15,533 bases of DNA, taken from positions 1-15,533 of the forward strand of contig JACKQL020000288.1 of NCBI GenBank assembly GCA_018296165.2, given 5' to 3'. This document shows positions 9,270-15,533 of this stretch, piece by piece (positions within the stretch are counted from its first letter, which is position 1; every line of letters starts with the position of its first letter). A model generated the notes under the pieces. The model was not told the DNA's origin, ran no database searches, and saw only the letters and a list, made by a program, of their open reading frames with translations. This stretch comes from Termitomyces sp. T153 (Eukaryota; Basidiomycota; Agaricomycetes; Agaricales; Lyophyllaceae). The translations under genes were made by a program, and so were the position numbers.

Positions 9270-10488
9270 ATGGAAAGTAGCGGAAGAGTCGCAAGCCATA
9301 TAAGTATCCCGAAATGCAATTCCAACCGTCCAGTTCTTGCTATGTCCTCCTCTCCCAAGTCACTTCTTTCTGACTATGCCTTCTTAATCCTGAAGCCCCT
9401 TGAGAAACTTTACGCAGCTTTCACCCATGGAAACAACGACTTCAAGTCGCCCGAACGGAGTCGCGAGGCTGTCATTAAAGGCGCTGTGAAGCTGCTTCTG
9501 GATGGCATGAGCTACCATCGCCCTGACTCTGATGAGACGCGCAAAGCATCCATAGCTAACGTTCTGCATTCGGACTTCTCAATGTATGAAGAGGACCCTG
9601 CATGGTTCAAGAGTGCATGCCTCCATGCTGCCATGTTAGCAGAGGTAGGGGCATCGTCACCGCTGTTGTAACTACTATCTCTTATCTCACTTATCTCTGA
9701 AAGCTTGGGTACCAACGCCATTCCTACGACACGCAGCTGCAAATAGCTCGATTCACATGGTGAGCCACTCTAGCGGTTTCACTTTACTAGTGCATTCAGA
9801 TATTGTATGCAGGTTTATCCTTTACATGGATGATCTTTCTCACAAGTTTCCATCTTCTATGGAAAGGTTTCAGCTCTTAATTCTCTCCTCGGAGAATGGA
9901 GATCAAGCCCTACTCAATCAATTCCGCGCCAATCTTTGTGACATGTACCCGGTGTGGGACCCGATCTCTGCCAATTGTATCGTCTCCTCAGCAATGGATT
10001 ATATCAACGGATGCTTACTAGAGCGCCTTCAAACTGTGAGCAAAATGAAGATATGTGCGGATGCCCAATCCTGGCCGTATTATCTCCGCGAGAAAACCGG
10101 CGTCGCCGCTGCATACGCATTCATGATCTTTCCACGGAACCCATCGTACAGCATGATTGACTTCATCCAGGTTATTGGCGACATCATGGTTTACATCAAT
10201 CTAGCAAATGATGTGTTGTCGTGAGCTACTCTCGCTCTCTTTCATCTTTCATCTGTAAATTCCAGTAATATTGGTGCATTCCACAGGTTCTATAAGGAAG
10301 AAATGGCAAATGAGACTGGCAACTACGTTCACAATAGGGCGCTAGTTCACGGACAGTCCGCCAATGACACACTTGAAGATGTCTCTCGTGATGCTCTCGC
10401 TGCTTATTTCCGCGTGTGTGGAATTCTCAAGTCCCATTCTTTGACTGCGTATAATTTGTGGAAGACGTTTGCGTTTGGATACATGTAA
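9270..10488 (+). CDS. Sesquiterpene synthase, trichodiene synthase (TRI5) family
   Basis: Exons 9270-9644, 9704-9759, 9813-10220 and 10287-10488; introns of 59, 53 and 66 bp, all GT-AG and in phase, give 346 residues. The family ionises farnesyl diphosphate with bound Mg2+ and cyclises it. The metal motifs are visible: Asp-rich YMDDL at residues 148-152, where only the D-D pair of DDxxD is kept, and NDVLSFYKEE starting at N276 (N276, S280, E284). The latter closely resembles the NSE motif of trichodiene synthase. The block before the Asp-rich motif (SYDTQLQIARFTW) fits the family. The start is the first ATG of the open frame; an ATG at 9342 is an alternative. The reading stops at GYM, where the TAA overlaps a GTAAGC donor, so a final exon with the usual Arg-Tyr pair may be missed or lost. 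The product is unknown. Confidence 0.85.
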
Positions 10489-11222
10489 GCATCATCGACG
10501 CTTGACAATACGGTCGGTTTATAAGTCTCGTGGTCAGTGTAACGTCTTTATTATCATCAAAGCTCGATCTAGAACCCACGGGAGATCCAGCCATGGACCA
10601 TTGATTTGGCTCAGAAAGAGTTTCTTCCCACGTCCTGCATTGTGCTTCTGAGGCTGTTTCAAATGTTCCTTCGCTTTACTTCTATTCAGCCGTGAACTAT
10701 AGACGGAAAATTGCCCCTCGAGTGCAATCTCGCACTTCTGGCTTATTTGTATAACAACTCTGTGCATGACTTGTTCTGCCCCTAGGAGCTCGTCCATACT
10801 GCGACAGCCACAAGATCGAGTAACGAGTTACCCACTGTACTTAGTGCTCTTAAGGCATCAAACAGGAAAAAGCGGCATTATCGTCCTTCTGCTTAGAATT
10901 AATGTGGCATAAGGGAACCAAGTCTTAAAAGGGAGATTGCATTGTGCCTTATCTCTACTCCGACAACCCACCTAATTCCAGCTTGCAACAAGTACCAAAG
11001 GTGCTCAAGTTCGTGATGTGCTCAGTCGTAATAGTAAAGTATTCCAAGCATGCCTACTACCTGACACGTCAATATTACAGCAGTTTTGAAAACTCTACGA
11101 GAGATGGAACTTTCATGAAAGCAGTTGAAGTCCTAGTCAACCATGTTCCTGCCGAAACGATGTGATGTATATTGTCATAGATGTTTTGTAGAAGGTACAC
11201 ATCGAGACTTGACAATCGTTGT
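10489..11222. other. Intergenic region between convergent genes
   Basis: Separates the 3' ends of the synthase and the P450. Open frames at 10534-10797 (-) and 10944-11165 (+) have no recognisable motif. An open plus-strand frame at 10470-10651 could hold a missing last synthase exon, but I find no clear family motif in it. Nothing else is seen. Confidence 0.5.
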
Positions 11223-13417
11223 TCACGCTTCCGCATAAGGCTTAATGGTACATTGAAATTCGGAAGGGAGACTAAAGTCTCATGAGTACGATAAATCGTG
11301 GTATGAGAAAATGAGCGCTCACGAAAGAAGGCCTGACGAATATTTAACGTCAATGGGGATCTCTTTCCCATTGTCGTCCAACTTTGGCGTAATGGTGAAC
11401 CTCATGAGTAGGGTAGCCGCGAGCAAGAATATAGCATGCTCAGCAAGCAACTTTCCGGGGCACATTCTATATGATGTAAGAAAAAACGGGACCAACATGA
11501 CTTGAAGAGACGATATACCTCTTTCCAAAACCAAAAACATAATTTGATGGGTTGATTGCAGGCTGATCTCCCAAGAAGCGTTCAGGAATAAATTCATCAG
11601 GATCATGTTTGCCATTCATTTCTTGTGCAATCACCCTAGGGGTTAGATATGAACTGTCGGGTTAATACATGAGAACAGATCTAGGAGTACCATACATTCG
11701 GCACTATGGTCGTGCCTTTTGGAATCAAATAATCTTGGATATATAGTTAGTCTTTGACCACTTGGACTGAGCGCAGCCTGACAAATACCTTGATAAATGT
11801 CGTCCTGGATGGAGGATCGCACAAGAGACATAGGGAGAGAAACGTGCCAACGGAGAGTCTCCTTGATGATGGCGTCGACATAAGGGAGATTGTCGCGGTC
11901 CTTGACAATGGGCAAACGAGGCCCAACGACTACCTTCAATTCGTCCTGAGCCAGTTTCAGCTTGTCCGGATTAGTCGCCATTGCCAAGATCAATTTCATA
12001 ATTGTAGCCGATATCTGATTCGTATGAGGGGGTGCGTAATTTGTGGAGTGTAGTCCGTACCAATTCCTGTCCAGCTGTGGGAATAAATGAGTGTTCTGAC
12101 TTCTCGAATATTCTGGGAAATGATAGACCTGCAAACATCGTAGCCGCGGCCCATTTGAGCTCTGTTTCAAAAAACTTATCCTTCTCGCGTTCAAGGGAAA
12201 ACTGATCCTCCGTCAGTGCGGCCTGAGTGAACGATGGGCGCGCAAGGCCGCTTTCCTAGACAGAGATTTGAACATTTTATCATATGTCACAAGAATTGTT
12301 TTAACTATTCCGCGCTTGACATGATCAAACGGCTTTTGGACGCAATCCGCTATTGCAATGCGACCTTCGTTGCCAACATGCTTGAACGTCATGGAAGGGA
12401 CCCATTTCAATATATATTTGACTACATGTTCAATGGTTCGGCTTCAACACATGTCACCGCTGCCTAACAAGATGAAAACCTACGTGCAGGTATAAGGTCA
12501 ACCAGAAATGCGACCGGAATGACAGCTTGTCGAACCATATCCATAGCAGTCTTGGCCATTTTGAGGTACTGGTAACAATGGTGTCAAGAGTATGTCCATT
12601 TTTCAAGGAAGGACATACGAACTGGATCATCCGCTGATTGTGCGTCAATCCCATACATGGTACTGAGGAGAACCCGTCCAGCAGCGCTGGATGAAGAGAA
12701 AGGAATGAGCTTTGATCTCGAGATAACTTTACAGATACAAGGCTTACAGTCGCACGTGTTCTGCGAACGCATCTGGGTCATCACACAATGACTCTGTAAG
12801 CCGATTTGCAATGTCTGAAAGTATATCCTCATATTGCCTAACGCTTTGTGGGTTCAGGGCTATCCGCGAGAGCTTTCTATGAAGTTTCCAACTGTGGCCG
12901 AACGGTAAAAACGCAGTGCACTGAACAGGATGAAGAGAGCCTAGTAATAACAGACTAATGTGCCAGTACTTACCTTGATAAGATCCATGAGTTCGCATGC
13001 GACCACAAAAAACGGGCGAGCGGAATATACACTCCCTCTGCGAACAAGGAGATCAAGCATCGAATCCAAGCTGTTGAGAATGAGAATGTTATTTCCCAGG
13101 CCATGAAAGAAGACTAGATCGCCTAATAAGCCCATCTAGTCAGACTCAATCAAAAAGGGTGCTTGATACATCATACGATGACCAGCAAACTTTGCAAGGT
13201 GGATCCATGGGTGCTTCATTGGGAAGGAAAGGAGGTTGCCTATCGTCACGATTGAACATCATCGCTGACGATGATGCAGGGTACACTTACCAATCAATGG
13301 GTATGCAGGTGGACCGGGTGGTAGTGCAGGAGAGCGAGCTCGAAGACAAAAGTGGAACGTCATTGTCAATGCGATTGGCACCAGATACCAGATACACTGC
13401 AAATGGAAGGGAATCAT
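11223..13417 (-). CDS. Cytochrome P450 monooxygenase, 14 exons, complete
   Basis: Exons in coding order: 13417-13291, 13239-13177, 13122-12974, 12920-12748, 12686-12623, 12568-12484, 12421-12306, 12255-12129, 12074-12061, 12014-11789, 11733-11691, 11635-11519, 11466-11323 and 11271-11223. They sum to 1497 nt (498 residues plus stop), with all phases consistent. An N-terminal membrane anchor (about residues 8-25) precedes a proline hinge (PPGPP at 33-37). The C-helix has W124...R128, the K-helix E358-T-L-R361, the PERF region is 413-416, and the heme loop FGFGKRMCPG has Cys437. Expected to be an ER-bound, heme-thiolate hydroxylase fed by a reductase, here probably acting on the terpene. The style resembles basidiomycete P450s annotated 'O-methylsterigmatocystin oxidoreductase-like'. 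Oddities: a 14-nt exon 9, an I-helix reading AGQELIS with no Thr at the usual place, and a GTTCGT donor after exon 5. Exon 2 could end at 13183 instead. Confidence 0.9.
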
Positions 13418-13610
13418 GGTTGACTACGGATCCCGTTGCTCTGGATAAATTCATTTGACACTTATGTACAAATCGCGCAAATCAAGTTGATGCAGACACG
13501 GTTGAAGCTACATTGGGGCCTTGGGTTAAGTACCATAATAGGACATCTGCATCAACAGTTGATCAGTCAATCAACCTCGTCCTCGCATCAATCAAGTTGC
13601 ATCAAGCGAT
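13418..13610 (-). promoter_or_regulatory. P450 upstream region with four GCATCAA heptamers
   Basis: GCATCAA or its reverse TTGATGC occurs at 13487-13493, 13549-13555, 13585-13591 and 13599-13605, within about 190 bp upstream of the P450 start. The first two lie in an 11-bp inverted repeat (GTTGATGCAGA at 13486, TCTGCATCAAC at 13546). Such clustering suggests a regulator site, but no known factor is assigned. I did not find the heptamer upstream of the synthase. Confidence 0.35.
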
Positions 13611-13616
13611 AGGCTA

Positions 13617-13960
13617 CTATCCCCTACGGCGCAGCCGGCGCAACCCCCAAGTCGACGCTTTGTGGTATCTCGAGAGCTTTCTGTAGTGCTCCATCAGCTA
13701 CTATATCTCATATAATAAAACATTATAGAACGTGAACGCAGGGAAGATACTCCAAAATCGTCGAGTCCCTTCTCTCTTGTAATGCCTACCACACAATGCC
13801 GAAGCGGACTGTCGAAGGTTTTTGATCGCTAGATGCCAGAGAGGTGACGAGTGGATTAGTGCCGACGAAGATTTTGAAAACAGCATCGTACGTCACCTAT
13901 GGTCGACATTCTGTAACCCTGTCGACTTGTGGGTTGCGCCGACTGCACGGTAATGGATAG
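13617..13960. mobile_element. MITE-like element, 344 bp, with about 40-bp terminal inverted repeats
   Basis: The ends 13617-13656 and 13921-13960 are inverted copies with about 34 of 40 matches: both begin CTATCC and share CGGCGCAACCC and CAAGTCGAC. A TA dinucleotide flanks each side (13615-13616 and 13961-13962), as expected for Tc1/mariner-type target duplication. The interior has no transposase and is too short for one, so it is a non-autonomous element. Confidence 0.7.
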
Positions 13961-13962
13961 TA

Positions 13963-14221
13963 CTCGTGAATCGCAATACTTACGAAGAGGTCAAAAGAGG
14001 AACATGAGCACGCTGGTGTTCCGAGTTTGATCCGCCGTTATTGTCAAGGGCAGAAGACATGGCTGGATACAGTGTTACAATATACCTCAGCCATGTGGCC
14101 AACAAAAACCTCGACGAAGACAGACTCTTTTCCACGTTCAAATCAAGTTCATAGCTTCAAGTGTTACAAATTATCTTTCATTCGGTGGGAACAAGAGGCT
14201 GTTATGAGCCTCTCCTACATT
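13963..14221. other. Intergenic, no feature seen
   Basis: Unique-looking sequence with ordinary CpG content between the MITE-like element and the right inverted-repeat arm. I see no gene, RNA or motif that can be supported. Confidence 0.4.
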
Positions 14222-15081
14222 AGTCCTGTGGCGGCTGCACGGCCTCCCATGGCGCTATCATTTCGCTTCCAAATTTGGTTAAACCAACTCGAAAATCAAG
14301 ATTCAGAAGGACGTACATCGTGACCACTGACCGGGTTGCTTATCCTGACCACTTTAAAGGCTTTTGCATCGCATTTTACTCATTTTTCATACGCTGGATC
14401 ACAATTGACGTCACTACTGTCCCACGCTGTATCACGACAATAACACCACTGCTGAACTTCAGTTAAGTATAATTTGAACCACAGCAATGAAATGGGTACA
14501 AGATTAGGCCCATTATCTAGAGGTCCTTTCAACAATGTCATCGCTCCGTGTAGTAAAGCCAGGTCGTGTAGGGTGGGACAACATATGTAAAGGAGCCAAA
14601 TAACATAACGATTTTCAATATAACGATTTTCAATATAACGATTTTCAATATAACGATTTTCAAGCTAACGATTTTCAAGCTAACGATTTTCAAGCTGACG
14701 ATTTTCAATATAACGATTTTCAAGCTAACGATTTTCAAGCTAACGATTTCCAAGCTAACGATTTTCAATATAACGATTTTCAAGCTAACGATTTTCAAGC
14801 TAACGATTTTCAAGCTAAGGATTTTCAAGCTAACGATTGTCAATCTAGTGCGCGAAAGACAAGCAGTACAAACAGAATACAAGAATCACATGAGGACCCT
14901 CGGCAGATGATGAGGAGATCTTCCAATACAAAACGGTAAACATCAACATTGAACATCTTCTTTGATAAGGTCCGCTGCCTGAGATATAAAATGGTCAAGT
15001 CTTGAGATCAACGTAAACTATAAGTATGACTCACCTTCTCTGCAATGGCGTAGAGAGTTCCTTGGAGATGGGCAGAGAGGT
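14222..15081 (-). repeat. Right arm of 860-bp inverted repeat
   Basis: Inverted copy of 5-864. It contains the last GMC exon, the last GMC intron, most of the penultimate exon and about 720 bp of 3' flank including the minisatellite. No base difference was seen outside the minisatellite. Confidence 0.95.
14610..14834 (-). repeat. 15-bp minisatellite, 15 units (right arm)
   Basis: Same unit types and the same total of 15 units as the left array, but in a different order when read on the minus strand: A L A A B E A A B C A A B B B. The single-copy variants L, E and C are all present, which shows common descent of the arrays. Confidence 0.95.
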
Positions 15082-15533
15082 GAATAGGGATGATAGATGC
15101 GTCAACCTGATGGATGTGAATATTAAACTTAACATGAACGATAAGGCGCAAAAGTTGCCTACCACACGCAGGTTTTGAGTCCCGTAAACTTTCAATCGAG
15201 AGTCAACTACTCCTCCGTCCTTGCGCGGCAGCATACTTGCAGTTCCAATGGGGTGAAAGGTAGTCCCAAGCGTCCTCCTGATATATTCGGTGAGATCTGC
15301 GTCAGTTTGTATTTCGGCACCAGGGTTGACTTCGGTAACGATGTGTTCTTTCAGAGGCGACGTCTTGTATATTTCTCTGAGAAGCTTGTAACCTTTGAGT
15401 AGGATTCTCACATCGATCTCGTTATCTAGATAATTGTGATCGATTGCAGGAACCGCAGTTGGCTCAGAGGCAGAGATATGTACTGATCCATAGCTGAAGG
15501 GATGCATCAGGATCAATGTAGATGATATGTAGT
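14943..15533 (-). CDS. GMC oxidoreductase, C-terminal part (runs off window)
   Basis: FAD-dependent alcohol/aldehyde oxidase-type enzyme; only the C-terminal domain is present. Exons: 15533-15163 (open to the edge), 15106-15035 and 14978-14943; both introns are 56 bp (GTAGGC and GTGAGT donors). The reading shows HPFSYGSVHI, AIDHNYLDN, a TTFHPIGTASMLPR block, GGVVDSRLKVYGTQNLRVV, then VDASIIPIHLSAHLQ and YAIAEKAADLIKED. These are the successive conserved blocks of the GMC C-terminal domain; the His residues in HPIGT and SAHL lie in the catalytic region known for the family. As a neighbour of a terpene synthase and a P450 it could oxidise a hydroxylated terpene (inference). Its 3' end lies in the inverted repeat. 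It may be secreted or intracellular; the N-terminus is not visible. Confidence 0.92.

Noticed and set aside
10944..11165. Possible small gene between the synthase and the P450
   Set aside because: 73 codons with no motif, lying in the 3' intergenic space of convergent genes.
11319..12194. Separate minus-strand open frames that might suggest a broken P450
   Set aside because: All pieces join into one 498-residue P450 with consistent intron phases, so a pseudogene call is not needed.
1..15533. Search for tRNA, rRNA and CRISPR arrays
   Set aside because: None recognised. The only regularly spaced repeats are the two minisatellites, which have no spacers.

Overview
The window looks like a filamentous basidiomycete (Agaricomycete) genome. 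Introns are many and short (46-66 bp) with GT-AG borders. The P450 is split into 14 exons. The mobile element is a chromodomain Ty3 retrotransposon of a fungal type. The species cannot be named from the sequence.

Layout. (a) 1-864: 3' end of a GMC oxidoreductase gene (+), then the left arm of an 860-bp inverted repeat (5-864) carrying a 15-bp minisatellite. (b) 865-about 8840: a block almost without CpG. It holds a 140-bp tandem duplication, a complete but dead LTR retrotransposon on the minus strand (1664-7718, with GTGGG target duplications), and older repeat-like sequence on both sides. (c) 9270-10488: a trichodiene-synthase (TRI5) family sesquiterpene synthase (+). (d) 11223-13417: a cytochrome P450 (-), convergent with the synthase and complete over 14 in-phase exons. 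(e) 13418-14221: the P450 upstream region, with a heptamer cluster and a 344-bp MITE-like element. (f) 14222-15081: the right arm of the inverted repeat, overlapping the 3' end of a second GMC oxidoreductase gene (-) that runs off the window.

Together, a terpene synthase, a P450 and one or two GMC oxidoreductases look like a sesquiterpenoid biosynthetic cluster: cyclisation of farnesyl diphosphate, P450 hydroxylation, then FAD-dependent alcohol oxidation. The two GMC ends point inward and share an inverted copy of their last codons, introns and about 720 bp of 3' flank. The whole cluster therefore sits between long inverted repeats that could recombine and flip it.

The most notable points are: (1) the near-perfect 860-bp arms, whose only visible differences lie in the minisatellite; (2) an 11-nt complementarity in the retrotransposon that predicts Tf1-type self-priming; (3) a heavy CpG-to-TpG/CpA footprint that has converted Arg codons to Cys, His, Gln or stop; (4) a reverse transcriptase lacking its YxDD block; (5) a terpene synthase that stops inside a consensus splice donor before the usual Arg-Tyr region; and (6) a P450 with a 14-nt micro-exon and an unusual I-helix. 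All gene models are hand-read and have no transcript support.
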